A DNA stretch of 60,039 bases, from NCBI GenBank assembly GCA_014649155.1, contig BMSM01000038.1:1-60039 (forward strand), given 5' to 3'. Below the pieces are notes generated by a model. It was not told where the DNA came from. It ran no database searches and worked only from the letters and a program-made list of their open reading frames with translations. Source of the stretch: Streptomyces griseoviridis (GTDB lineage: Bacteria > Actinomycetota > Actinomycetes > Streptomycetales > Streptomycetaceae). Position 1 is the stretch's first letter. The number at the start of each line of letters is the position of its first letter. Both the position numbers and the translations under genes were made by a program. Shown piece by piece: positions 35,659 to 44,007 of this stretch.

Positions 35659-36768
35659 ATGCAGTTCGGCATCTTCACCGTCGGCGATGTCACCCCCGAC
35701 CCGACCACCGGCCGGACGCCCACCGAGGCTGAGCGCATCAAGGCCATGGTCGCCATCGCGCTGAAGGCCGAGGAGGTCGGCCTGGACGTCTTCGCGACCG
35801 GTGAGCACCACAACCCGCCGTTCGTGCCGTCCTCGCCGACGACCATGCTCGGCTACATCGCGGCCCGCACCGAGAAGCTGATCCTCTCGACGTCCACCAC
35901 GCTGATCACCACCAACGACCCGGTGAAGATCGCCGAGGACTTCGCGATGCTCCAGCACCTGGCCGACGGGCGCATGGACCTGATGATGGGCCGCGGCAAC
36001 ACCGGCCCGGTCTACCCCTGGTTCGGCAAGGACATCCGCGAGGGCATCAACCTCGCCATCGAGAACTACGCCCTGCTGCACCGCCTGTGGCGCGAGGACG
36101 TGGTGACCTGGAAGGGCAAGTTCCGCACGCCGCTCCAGCAGTTCACCTCGACGCCGCGCCCGCTGGACGGCGTACCGCCGTTCGTCTGGCACGGCTCCAT
36201 CCGGTCCCCGGAGATCGCCGAGCAGGCCGCGTACTACGGCGACGGCTTCTTCCACAACAACATCTTCTGGCCGGCCGACCACACCAAGCGGATGATCGAG
36301 CTGTACCGCAACCGCTACGCCCACTACGGGCACGGCACCCCGGAGCAGGCGATCGTCGGGCTCGGCGGCCAGGTGTTCATGCGGCGGAACAGCCAGGACG
36401 CGGTGCGCGAGTTCCGGCCGTACTTCGACGTCGCCCCGGTCTACGGGCACGGGCCGTCGCTGGAGGAGTTCACCGAGCAGACCCCGCTGACCGTCGGCTC
36501 CCCGCAGCAGGTCATCGAGAAGACGCTGTCCTTCCGCGAGTACGCCGGTGACTACCAGCGCCAGCTGTTCCTGATGGACCACGCCGGGCTGCCGCTGAAG
36601 ACCGTCCTGGAGCAGCTCGACCTGCTCGGCGAGGAGGTCGTGCCGGTGCTGCGCAAGGAATTCGCCAAGGACCGGCCGGCCGGGGTGCCGGACGCGCCCA
36701 CCCACGCCTCGCTGCTCGCCCGCACCGCCGGCACCGCCGGGATCTCGGAGAAGGTGGCCTCGGAATGA
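35659..36768 (+). CDS. CE1758-type FMN-dependent luciferase-like monooxygenase
   Basis: 369 residues. Bacterial luciferase-like TIM barrel: FGIFTVGDVTPDP at the start, FATGEHHNPPFVPSSPTTML near 44, STSTTLITTNDPVKIAEDFA (about 77-96), LMMGRGNTGPVYPWFG near 110. It matches the CE1758 family, which is regularly paired with a CE1759-type FMN reductase, exactly as here: the next gene overlaps by four bases. The pair should form a two-component flavin monooxygenase with unknown substrate, induced through the operator-like repeat upstream. Confidence 0.9.
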   Translation: MQFGIFTVGDVTPDPTTGRTPTEAERIKAMVAIALKAEEVGLDVFATGEHHNPPFVPSSPTTMLGYIAARTEKLILSTSTTLITTNDPVKIAEDFAMLQHLADGRMDLMMGRGNTGPVYPWFGKDIREGINLAIENYALLHRLWREDVVTWKGKFRTPLQQFTSTPRPLDGVPPFVWHGSIRSPEIAEQAAYYGDGFFHNNIFWPADHTKRMIELYRNRYAHYGHGTPEQAIVGLGGQVFMRRNSQDAVREFRPYFDVAPVYGHGPSLEEFTEQTPLTVGSPQQVIEKTLSFREYAGDYQRQLFLMDHAGLPLKTVLEQLDLLGEEVVPVLRKEFAKDRPAGVPDAPTHASLLARTAGTAGISEKVASE

Positions 36769-37394
36769 AGCTCGTCGTCGTCTCCGCGGGGCTGAGCGTC
36801 CCGTCCTCCACCCGGCTGCTCGGCGACCGCCTGGCCGCGGTCGCCGCCCCGGCCGCCACCGCGCCGGAGCCCCAGCCGGCCGACACGCAGGTGATCGAGC
36901 TGCGCGACCTCGCCGTGCCGATCGCGCACACCTTCACCAGCGGGTTCCCCGAGGGGGAGCTGGCCCAGGCGTTCGAGTCGGTGGCGGCGGCGGACGGGCT
37001 GATCGTGGTCACGCCGGTGTTCTCGGCGTCGTACAGCGGGCTGTTCAAGTCGTTCTTCGACGCGCTGAGCGTCAACGAGCCCGACGCGCTCACCGGGAAG
37101 CCCGTGCTGATCGCCGCGACCGGCGGCACCGGGCGGCACTCCCTCGTCCTCGACCACGCGCTGCGCCCGCTGTTCTCCTATCTGAAGGCGATCGTCGTCC
37201 CGACCGGGGTGTACGCCGCCTCCGAGGACTGGGGCGCCGAGGGGCTGGACGGGCGGATCGAGCGGGCCGGGAACGAGCTGGCCGCCCTGATGGCCGGGCT
37301 GTCGAGCACGGTGCCGGCGCCCCGGCGGGACTCCTTCGAGGAGGTCACCCCCTTCGAGCAGCGGCTCGCCGCGCTGCGGCCGGCCGGTGAGTGA
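36765..37394 (+). CDS. CE1759-type NAD(P)H-dependent FMN reductase
   Basis: 209 residues, ATG overlapping the previous stop (ATGA). Flavodoxin-like fold: VVVSAGLSVPSSTRLLGDRL near 4 (phosphate loop), then VVTPVFSASYSGLFKSFFDA near 83, and LIAATGGTGRHSLVLDHALR near 115. It would supply reduced FMN to the monooxygenase encoded upstream. Confidence 0.9.
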   Translation: MKLVVVSAGLSVPSSTRLLGDRLAAVAAPAATAPEPQPADTQVIELRDLAVPIAHTFTSGFPEGELAQAFESVAAADGLIVVTPVFSASYSGLFKSFFDALSVNEPDALTGKPVLIAATGGTGRHSLVLDHALRPLFSYLKAIVVPTGVYAASEDWGAEGLDGRIERAGNELAALMAGLSSTVPAPRRDSFEEVTPFEQRLAALRPAGE

Positions 37395-37499
37395 CGGCCG
37401 GGGTGAGCGGCGGGGGAGACGGGTGAGAGGCCAGTAAGAAGGGCGGACGCCGGGGTCCCGGACCCGGTGCGCCGCCCGCCGCCTTGGCAGACTGGACGC

Positions 37500-38279
37500 G
37501 TGCCCCAGTCAGCCGTGCCCCCCTCGACCGTGCCGCAGGCCGCGGAGCCGCGGACGGTCCTGCTCGCCGAGGACGACCGCGCCATCCGCAACGCCCTGGA
37601 ACGCGCCCTCACCCTGGAGGGCTACCGGGTCATCGCGGTCGCCGACGGCGCCACCGCGCTGGCCAGGGCCCGTTACCACCGGCCCGACGTGCTGGTCCTG
37701 GACGTGATGATGCCGGGCGTCGACGGCCTCCAGGTCTGCCGGGCGCTGCGCGCCGAGGGCGACGCGACCCCGATCCTGATGCTGACGGCGCTGGTGGAGA
37801 CCGCCGACCGGATCGCCGGGCTGGACGCGGGCGCCGACGACTACGTGGTCAAGCCCTTCGACGTCGAGGAGGTCTTCGCCCGGCTGCGCGCCCTGCTGCG
37901 CCGCACCCGCGCCGCCGCCGTCCTGGCCGGGGCGGTGGGGGACCTGCCGAAGCCCGCCCCCGACGCCGCGGCCCCCGGGCGGTACCTGGAGGCGGCCGGG
38001 CTCCGCATGGACCCGCAGGCCCGCCGGGCCTGGCGAGGCGAACGGGAGCTGGAGCTGACCCGGACCGAGTTCGAGCTGCTGGAACTGCTGGTCCGCAACG
38101 CGGGCATCGTCCTGGACCACGCCACCATCTACGACCGTATCTGGGGCTACGACTTCGGCCCCGGCTCGAAGAACCTCGCCGTCTACGTCGGCTATCTGCG
38201 CCGCAAGCTCGACGAGCCGGACGCGCCGCAGCTGATCCAGACCGTGCGCGGGGTGGGCTACGTACTGCGGGAGGACTGA
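37500..38279 (+). CDS. OmpR/PhoB-family response regulator
   Basis: 259 residues from GTG (VPQSAVPPSTVPQAAEPRTV). Receiver domain: acidic pair in LLAEDDRAIRNAL near 22, phospho-acceptor Asp in VLVLDVMMPGVDGLQ near 65, Thr in LMLTALVET and Lys in DDYVVKPFDVEEVFARLRAL near 116. After an Ala/Pro linker, the winged-helix effector domain has ELTRTEFELLELLVRNAGIV near 185 and VYVGYLRRKLDEP. The kinase gene follows with no gap (TGA then GTG). Confidence 0.93.
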   Translation: MPQSAVPPSTVPQAAEPRTVLLAEDDRAIRNALERALTLEGYRVIAVADGATALARARYHRPDVLVLDVMMPGVDGLQVCRALRAEGDATPILMLTALVETADRIAGLDAGADDYVVKPFDVEEVFARLRALLRRTRAAAVLAGAVGDLPKPAPDAAAPGRYLEAAGLRMDPQARRAWRGERELELTRTEFELLELLVRNAGIVLDHATIYDRIWGYDFGPGSKNLAVYVGYLRRKLDEPDAPQLIQTVRGVGYVLRED

Positions 38280-39896
38280 GTGGGGGCGCAGCGGCCGGGC
38301 GGGGGCGGAGGCGCGGGCGGAGGCGGTGACGCCGGCCGGGGCGGGGGCACCGGGGGAGGGCGTGACGCCGGCCGGGGCGGGGGCACCGGGGGAGGGCGTG
38401 GCGCCCCGGACGGTTCCGTGGCCGACGACGACGCCGCCGGTGCCGGCGGCGGTTCCGAGCGGCCGGCCGCCGGGCGACGGCCCCGGCTGACCTCGCTGCG
38501 GACCACCTTCGCCGTCTCCTTCGCGACGGTCACCGCCGTGGTCACCGTCCTCATCGGGGTGCTGTCGTACAACGCCGCCGCCCGGCTGGTCCGGGTCGAC
38601 CAGGAGACCGTCTTCGGGCAGATCGTGCAGGACCTGCGGGACGAGGTGCGCGAGCAGCGGATGACCCCCGACGACTTCTCCTCCTCCGCGCCCGGCCACG
38701 ACATCGTCCGCCCGGCCCGCACGGACGTGCAGGTGCTCGGGGCGGACGGCGCGGTCACCGACGCCTCCCGCCCCCGGCTGCCGGTGACCCGCACCGACCG
38801 GGAGACGGCCGGGGCCGCGCGGTCCGGGACGATGGTGCAGCACGAGGACATCGACGTCGGCGACGACGTGTACCGCATCGCCACCGTCGCGCTGGGCGGC
38901 GGCCGGGGCGCGGTGCAGGTGGCGCAGGAGTTCAGCGACACCGAGGACCTGCTGCGGGCGCTGCAACGCCAGTCGCTGGTCCTGATGGCCGGGACGGTGA
39001 CCGCGGCGGGCCTGTTCGGCTGGTGGCTGGCCCGGCGCATCACCGGACGGCTCGTCGCGCTGACCTCCGCTGCCGAGGACGTCGCCCGCACCCGCCGGCT
39101 CGGCCTCCAGGTGCCGGTGCCGGTGACCGGGTACGACGAGGTGGGCCGGCTCGGCCGCGCCTTCGACCGGATGCTGGGCCGGCTCGCCCAGTCGGAGGAG
39201 GACCAGCGGCGCCTGATCCAGGACGCGGGCCATGAACTCCGTACGCCGCTGACCTCCCTGCGGACCAACATCTCACTGCTCAAGCGGATCGACGAACTGC
39301 CGCCCGCCGCACGTGAGGAACTGGTCGCGGACCTGGGGCAGGAGGCCCGCGAGCTGACGGACCTGGTCAACGAGCTGGTCGACCTCGCGGCCGGCCAGTC
39401 CGACACCGAGCCGTCGCAGCGGGTCGACCTCGCGGAGATCGCGTACGACGTGGCCGCACTGGCCCAGCGCCGGTTCGCGCGCGAGATCACCGTGCTGACC
39501 GGCGGCGACACCACGGCGGACGGGCGGACGGCGCTGCTGACCCGGGCGCTGTCGAACCTGGTCGAGAACGCCGCCAAGTTCGACCGGGACGGGGTCGCCC
39601 CGATCGAGGTCGCGGTCATCGGCCCGGCGGCGGGGACCGCCCGGTCCGGCCACCCCGCGACCGCCGGGCCGGTCCGGGTGGAGGTGCGGGACCGGGGCCC
39701 CGGGATCGCCGCGGACGACCTGGCCCGCGTCTTCGACCGCTTCTACCGCGCGCCCGAGGCCCGCTCCCGCCCCGGCTCCGGCCTGGGCCTGTCCATCGTG
39801 CGAGAGGTGGCGCTGGCGCACGGCGGGGCGCCGTTCGCCCACCGGCGGGCGGGGGGCGGCTCGGTCATCGGGTTCACGGTGGAGGGCGGGGCGTAG
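38280..39896 (+). CDS. Sensor histidine kinase partner
   Basis: 538 residues. An unusual Gly/Arg/Asp low-complexity N-terminus (~70 residues, with a 36-bp DNA repeat) precedes the first membrane helix (TTFAVSFATVTAVVTVLIGV). An extracytoplasmic sensor of ~120 residues follows, then the second helix (LVLMAGTVTAAGLFGWWLAR), HAMP, the dimerisation helix with phospho-His (IQDAGHELRTPLTSLRTNIS) and the ATPase domain (N box in LSNLVENAAKF, G boxes in DRGPGIAADD and PGSGLGLSIVREVA). This resembles MprB/CseC-type envelope sensors. The signal is unknown. Confidence 0.92.
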   Translation: MGAQRPGGGGGAGGGGDAGRGGGTGGGRDAGRGGGTGGGRGAPDGSVADDDAAGAGGGSERPAAGRRPRLTSLRTTFAVSFATVTAVVTVLIGVLSYNAAARLVRVDQETVFGQIVQDLRDEVREQRMTPDDFSSSAPGHDIVRPARTDVQVLGADGAVTDASRPRLPVTRTDRETAGAARSGTMVQHEDIDVGDDVYRIATVALGGGRGAVQVAQEFSDTEDLLRALQRQSLVLMAGTVTAAGLFGWWLARRITGRLVALTSAAEDVARTRRLGLQVPVPVTGYDEVGRLGRAFDRMLGRLAQSEEDQRRLIQDAGHELRTPLTSLRTNISLLKRIDELPPAAREELVADLGQEARELTDLVNELVDLAAGQSDTEPSQRVDLAEIAYDVAALAQRRFAREITVLTGGDTTADGRTALLTRALSNLVENAAKFDRDGVAPIEVAVIGPAAGTARSGHPATAGPVRVEVRDRGPGIAADDLARVFDRFYRAPEARSRPGSGLGLSIVREVALAHGGAPFAHRRAGGGSVIGFTVEGGA

Positions 39897-39949
39897 GAGC
39901 ACGCACGCCCGGCTCCCCCCTGTACGTCGGCCCGTACGCCGGACTTCCC

Positions 39950-39977
39950 GGGTCCCCGGCCGCGCGGCCGGGGACCC
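39950..39977. terminator. Bidirectional terminator
   Basis: A perfect 12-bp stem (GGGTCCCCGGCC and complement) with a GCGC loop between the kinase gene and the convergent MarR gene. Confidence 0.75.
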
Positions 39978-39984
39978 AGGGGCG

Positions 39985-40446
39985 TCACCGGGGCCAGGGG
40001 CGGCCGGTGCGCTCCTCGATGTCGGTGTTGAACCGTTCGAGGTCCATGACGAACCGCCGCAGCCGGTCGGCCGGCCAGTCGCCGAGGACGTCGGTGAGCC
40101 CGGCGACGATGGCGTCCCGGTCCGCGCGCAGCCGCCTGCGTCCCTCGTCGGTGATCCGGAACTTCCGGGCGACGCCGCCCCGGGGGTCCAGCGTCCGTTC
40201 CACCAGGCCGTCGCGGAGCAGTGCCGTGGTCTGCCGGGTGAAGGTGGAGGGCGCCAGCCCGAACGCGTCGACGAGGTCGGGGACGGACATCGGCCCCTGC
40301 GCCTCCAGCCGGCTGAGCAGGACGTAGGCACTGCGGTCGAGGGCGCTGCCGTCGTCACGGACGCGGCGCGGGGAGGCCAGCTCCAGGTGCCGGGTGAGGA
40401 TCAGCAGCTCACGCTCGATACGGCCGCCTGCCTGCCGTGCGTCCAC
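39985..40446 (-). CDS. MarR-family transcriptional regulator
   Basis: 153 residues from GTG (VDARQAGGRIERELLILTRH). Winged helix: SAYVLLSRLEAQGPMSVPDL, recognition helix in GLAPSTFTRQTTALLRDGLV, wing with DPRGGVARKFRITDEGRRRL. It is divergent from the P450 gene, with 170 bases between them that hold two inverted repeats, so it probably controls the P450-ferredoxin operon and itself. Confidence 0.87.
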   Translation of the reverse strand: MDARQAGGRIERELLILTRHLELASPRRVRDDGSALDRSAYVLLSRLEAQGPMSVPDLVDAFGLAPSTFTRQTTALLRDGLVERTLDPRGGVARKFRITDEGRRRLRADRDAIVAGLTDVLGDWPADRLRRFVMDLERFNTDIEERTGRPWPR

Positions 40447-40505
40447 GGGGTCCTCCTCGGGTCAACCGACCGCACAGTACAGGACAGTTGCGCGTCCACC
40501 CGGGC

Positions 40506-40545
40506 GTGCATCATGCACTTTTCTTGTACGGTGCATACGGCGCAC
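40506..40545. promoter_or_regulatory. Pair of GTGCAT-based inverted repeats (candidate MarR operator)
   Basis: GTGCAT-C-ATGCAC (40506-40518) is a perfect palindrome; GTGC-n7-GCAC follows at 40531-40545. The two centres are about 26 bases apart, suiting two dimers on one face of the helix, between the divergent MarR and P450 genes. Confidence 0.5.
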
Positions 40546-40616
40546 CACATGAGCGAACGGTGCCCCAGTTCCGCCTCGCGCACCTCCCCCCACCCCCTCG
40601 TCCGAGGAGACGCCCG

Positions 40617-41828
40617 ATGGCCGACCAGGACCTGCGCCTGCCCCTGCCCACCGACACCCCGCTCGATCCCCCCGCCGCCTGGGCGGAGCTGCGCGCCCGC
40701 TGCCCCGTCGCCCACGCCACCCTGCCCAGCGGCGACACGGCGGTCTACCTGACCCGCTACGACGATGTCCGGACCCTGCTCTCCGACCCGCGGTTCGTCC
40801 GCCCCACCGAGCGGGACGGCGCCGCCCGGGTGGCACCCGAGGGCTCCGGCGGGGCCGCCGCCACCGGCAGCGCGGCCGTCGCGATCCCCGGCCGGGGCGA
40901 GCCGCACCAGCGCTGGCGGCGCCGGGTCGGCAAGTACTTCACCGCCAAGCGGATGACCGCGCTGCGCCCCGGCATGACCCGCCTCGCCGAGGACCTCGTG
41001 GACGCCATGCTCGCCCAGGGCGCCCCCGCCGACCTGCGCGCGAGCCTCGGCTTCCCGCTCCCCGTCCACGTCATCTGCGACCTCCTCGGCGTCCCCGCCG
41101 AGGACCGGGACCGCTTCTCCCGCTGGTCCGACAGCTTCCTGAGCGTCACCCGCTACACCGCCGAGGAGATCGCCACCGCCCAGCGGGAGTTCACCGCCTA
41201 CATGGCCCGGCACGTCGCCGCCAAGCGGGCCCGCCCGACCGACGACCTCCTCGGCACCCTCATCACCGACGGCGAGGAAGAGGGGGGCGGACCGACCGAC
41301 GACGAACTCGTCGCCACCGGCATGGGCCTGCTCGTCGCCGGCCACGAGACCACCGCCAACATGATCGGCAAGATGGCCGGCCTGCTGCTCGGCGACCGGA
41401 GCCGCTGGGAGCGGCTGCTGGCCGACCCGTCGCTGGTGCGCACCGCCGTCGAGGAGTCCCTGCGCTTCGACGCCAACCTCGGCTTCGGCCTGCGGCGTTA
41501 CCTCGGGGAGGACGCCGAGATCGCCGGGCAGGTCGTCCCCGCGGGCAGCACGGTCGTGTGCAGCATGCCGGCCGCCAACCGTGACGAGCGGGCGTTCACC
41601 GGCGCCGACGCGATGGACCTCGCCCGCACCCCCAACCCCCACCTGGCCTTCGGCGTGGGCCCGCACTCCTGTCTCGGCCAGGCCCTGGCCCGTACCGAAC
41701 TCCAGGTGGTCCTGGAGACGTTGCTCCGCCGGGTGCCCACCCTGCGCCTGGCCGTCCCCGTCGCCGGCCTGCGCAAGACGGAGGGCCTCCTCGTCGGCGG
41801 CCTGCGCGAAGTCCCTGTCCGCTGGTGA
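40617..41828 (+). CDS. Cytochrome P450 (CYP105/107-like)
   Basis: 403 residues from ATG, GAGGAG eight bases upstream. All P450 signatures are visible: I-helix LLVAGHETTANMIG near 240 (with the acidic-Thr pair), ExxR in VEESLRFDANLG near 279, and the haem loop FGVGPHSCLGQALARTEL near 345 with the Cys ligand. Soluble bacterial monooxygenase needing a ferredoxin, encoded just downstream. Substrate unknown; no biosynthetic core genes are nearby. The stop lies inside a three-copy 19-bp repeat. Confidence 0.93.
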   Translation: MADQDLRLPLPTDTPLDPPAAWAELRARCPVAHATLPSGDTAVYLTRYDDVRTLLSDPRFVRPTERDGAARVAPEGSGGAAATGSAAVAIPGRGEPHQRWRRRVGKYFTAKRMTALRPGMTRLAEDLVDAMLAQGAPADLRASLGFPLPVHVICDLLGVPAEDRDRFSRWSDSFLSVTRYTAEEIATAQREFTAYMARHVAAKRARPTDDLLGTLITDGEEEGGGPTDDELVATGMGLLVAGHETTANMIGKMAGLLLGDRSRWERLLADPSLVRTAVEESLRFDANLGFGLRRYLGEDAEIAGQVVPAGSTVVCSMPAANRDERAFTGADAMDLARTPNPHLAFGVGPHSCLGQALARTELQVVLETLLRRVPTLRLAVPVAGLRKTEGLLVGGLREVPVRW

Positions 41829-41867
41829 CGTCCCTGTCCGCTGGTGACGTTCCCGTCCGCTGGTGCC
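41811..41867 (+). repeat. 19-bp tandem repeat, three copies, across the P450 stop codon
   Basis: Units at 41811-41829, 41830-41848 and 41849-41867 share GTCCCTGTCCGCTGGTGAC (third copy with three changes). The first contains the P450 stop TGA; the others fill the gap before the ferredoxin gene. Confidence 0.9.
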
Positions 41868-41889
41868 CCGGAAAGGAACCGGAACGATC

Positions 41890-42129
41890 GTGAAACTCAC
41901 CGTCGACCAGGACAAGTGCTGCGGCGCCGGTGCCTGCGTCCTGTCCGCGCCGGAGGTCTTCGACCAGCGGGAGGAGGACGGCATCGTGACGCTCCTGACC
42001 TCCGAACCCGCCGCCGAGCACCACGTCGCCGTCCACGAGGCGGCGGCCGTCTGCCCCACGGCGGCGATCCGGGTGACCGAGACGGACCGGATCGCGCCAC
42101 CCGGCCGGTCCCGGCAGGCACGGCACTAA
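41890..42129 (+). CDS. P450-associated [3Fe-4S]-type ferredoxin
   Basis: 79 residues from GTG (VKLTVDQDKCCGAGACVLSA). Cluster ligands: CCGAGAC near residues 10-16 and Cys in AAAVCPTAAIRV near 57; the middle cysteine position of the classic 4Fe-4S set appears replaced, fitting a 3Fe-4S cluster. EVFDQREEDGIV is the conserved core. It passes electrons to the P450 encoded 61 bases upstream. An AAAGGAACCGGAACG sequence provides the ribosome site. Confidence 0.92.
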   Translation: MKLTVDQDKCCGAGACVLSAPEVFDQREEDGIVTLLTSEPAAEHHVAVHEAAAVCPTAAIRVTETDRIAPPGRSRQARH

Positions 42130-42226
42130 TCCGTGCCCATCTGGCATTTCCGCCCCTGTCGACCGGGCGGTCCCCGTTCCTAGGCTCCTGGCATCCACCC
42201 CCGCCCAGCCAGAAGCAGGTCACACC

Positions 42227-43066
42227 ATGCCCGCCAGGAGCCAGAGCCGCAGCCAGAGCCAGAGCCAGAGCCAGCCCCGGACCCGGACCCGGGGTCACGA
42301 GGCGAAGGACATCACCCGTCGTACGGCGCTGGAGCGCGCCGCCGCCGCGCTCGCGATCGGCGCGCTCGCCACCACGGCGTCCGGCCACCCCGCCGCGGCC
42401 GCCACCACCGATGCCGACAGTTCCGCCCTGCCGGCATCGGTGGCCGGCATCCGCGTCCCCGACACCCGGCTGGCCCGCGACACCGCCGCGTTCGTCCGCG
42501 AGGCGTCCAGCCCGGCGCTCTTCCGCCACGTCCTGCGGACCTACCTCTTCGGTGCCCTGCTCCTGGACCGCCGCGGCGTCCGCTACGACCGTGAGCTGGC
42601 CTTCGTCGCGGCGGCCCTGCACGACCTGGGCCTGGTCGAGGCGTACCGCACCCCGACCGAGCGCTTCGAGGTCGACGGCGCGGACGCGGCCCGGCGCTTC
42701 CTGCGGGGGCGACGGGTGCCGGCCGATCGGGTGGCGGTCGTCTGGGACGCCATCGCGCTGCACACCAACGCCGGCATCGCGGTCAGGAAGAGCCCGGAGA
42801 TCGCCCTGGTCTCCCTCGGCTCCGGGCTCGACTTCACCGGGAACGGCCTGGACGAGATCGAGCCCGACGCCCTCGCGGAGGTACTCACCGCCTTCCCCAG
42901 GGACGGCTTCACCCAAGAGGCCCTCGACACCATCCTGTCGCTGTGCCGCACCAAGCCCCTGTCCGTCCTCATGCACCCCTTCGCCGAGGTCGGCCGCCGC
43001 CACCTCCCCGGCTTCCCGGTCCCCACCCTGGAGGACCTGCTGCTGGCGGCGCCGTTCGCGGACTGA
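42227..43066 (+). CDS. Exported HD-domain protein (cyanamide hydratase-like)
   Basis: 279 residues. N-terminus is hydrophilic and repetitive (SQSRSQSQSQSQPRTRTR), followed by a twin-arginine-like signal (DITRRTALERAAAALAIGAL...AAAAT). The mature part is an HD hydrolase: HVLRTYLFGALLLDRRG near 105, metal-binding His-Asp in AFVAAALHDLGLVEAYRTP near 124, and VWDAIALHTNAGIAV near 171. Similar proteins are annotated as cyanamide hydratase-like phosphohydrolases; the reaction is not known. The RR is followed by T-A-L, close to the Tat consensus. Confidence 0.8.
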   Translation: MPARSQSRSQSQSQSQPRTRTRGHEAKDITRRTALERAAAALAIGALATTASGHPAAAATTDADSSALPASVAGIRVPDTRLARDTAAFVREASSPALFRHVLRTYLFGALLLDRRGVRYDRELAFVAAALHDLGLVEAYRTPTERFEVDGADAARRFLRGRRVPADRVAVVWDAIALHTNAGIAVRKSPEIALVSLGSGLDFTGNGLDEIEPDALAEVLTAFPRDGFTQEALDTILSLCRTKPLSVLMHPFAEVGRRHLPGFPVPTLEDLLLAAPFAD

Positions 43067-43111
43067 CGGCGGCGGCCGGCCGCGCCTGGCAGCGGCTCCG
43101 CCGGTTACCCG

Positions 43112-43470
43112 GTGGGCCTGACGGACACACGGCCTCTCGCACTGATCACCGGCGCGTCCGGCGGCATCGGTCAGGCACCGGCCCGGCAGTTCGCCGAGCA
43201 CGGCCACGACCTCGTGGTGAACGCCGAGGACCAACGGCCTCGGACCGCCGCCCGCGACCTGCGGGGGACGGGCGCGCGGGCCGGCGCGGTGCGCGCCGAT
43301 CTCCGCACCGCCGAGGGCGCCGAACGGGCTGCTGGCCGCGCTGGAGGAGCGGACGGTCGAGGCCGCCGTCCTCAACGCGGGTGGCGGCCGGGGCGGCGCC
43401 TTGTGGGCGGCCGGGCCGGCCCGACCTGACCTGGCAGGGCCGTACGCTCCCGGCGGACGGCCTCGTCCTG
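43112..43470 (+). pseudogene. Truncated and frameshifted SDR gene
   Basis: From GTG, residues begin GLTDTRPLALITGASGGIGQ, an SDR cofactor motif, and go on to ADLRTAEGAERA. At about 43326 the reading shifts by one base: the next frame continues LLAALEERTVEAAVLNAGGG, the expected NAG motif of the same family. After ~43420 no SDR sequence is left; the Ser/Tyr/Lys catalytic part is missing. So it is a broken 5' fragment. Confidence 0.75.
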
Positions 43471-43586
43471 CCGGGCGTCTGCGGCCAGAACCACGACGAC
43501 CGCCCGCGGAAGGACCCGTACACCTTCCGAAGGGCCATGGGCCGGCCTGCTCCGGCCCACTGTCCTGATGAGGCAGGATCGATGCC

Positions 43587-43967
43587 ATGCGGACCCGACC
43601 TGTGCTGGTTTACGACGGTGATTGCCGATTTTGCACGACGTCGGTCGCCTTCCTCGAACGCCTGCTGCGACCCGACTGCTCCATCACCCCGTGGCAGTTC
43701 GCTGACCTGGCCTCTCTGGGCGTCGCTCAGCGTCGGGCCGAGTACGAGGCGCTGTGGATCACGCCCACCGGGGCCGTGCACGGCGGTGCGCAGGCGGTCG
43801 CCAGGCTGTTGCTGCGGGCGGGCAAGGGGTGGGCCGTTCTCGGCGCGCTGCTCACACTGCCGCCGTTTCGCCGGGTCGCGCATGGCGTCTACCGGATCGT
43901 CGCGGACAACCGCCACCGCCTGCCGGGCGGGACCGCGGCCTGTGCCCTCCCCGCGGACCGTCGCTGA
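43587..43967 (+). CDS. DCC-family thiol-disulfide oxidoreductase (DUF393)
   Basis: 126 residues from ATG. The defining motif VYDGDCRFCTTSV (about 8-20, DxDCxxC) is intact, followed by the family's hydrophobic helices and YRIVADNRHRL near 100. These are thioredoxin-fold oxidoreductases often found beside or fused to HTTM membrane proteins; an HTTM gene lies 40 bases away, convergent. Confidence 0.9.
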   Translation: MRTRPVLVYDGDCRFCTTSVAFLERLLRPDCSITPWQFADLASLGVAQRRAEYEALWITPTGAVHGGAQAVARLLLRAGKGWAVLGALLTLPPFRRVAHGVYRIVADNRHRLPGGTAACALPADRR

Positions 43968-44007
43968 CGATGGAGCCGGCGGACGGCCGACGTCACCTTG
44001 TCCGCCC

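Noticed and set aside
40617..43066. A secondary-metabolite gene cluster around the P450
   Set aside because: There is no polyketide, peptide or terpene synthase; only a P450, ferredoxin, MarR regulator and an HD protein.
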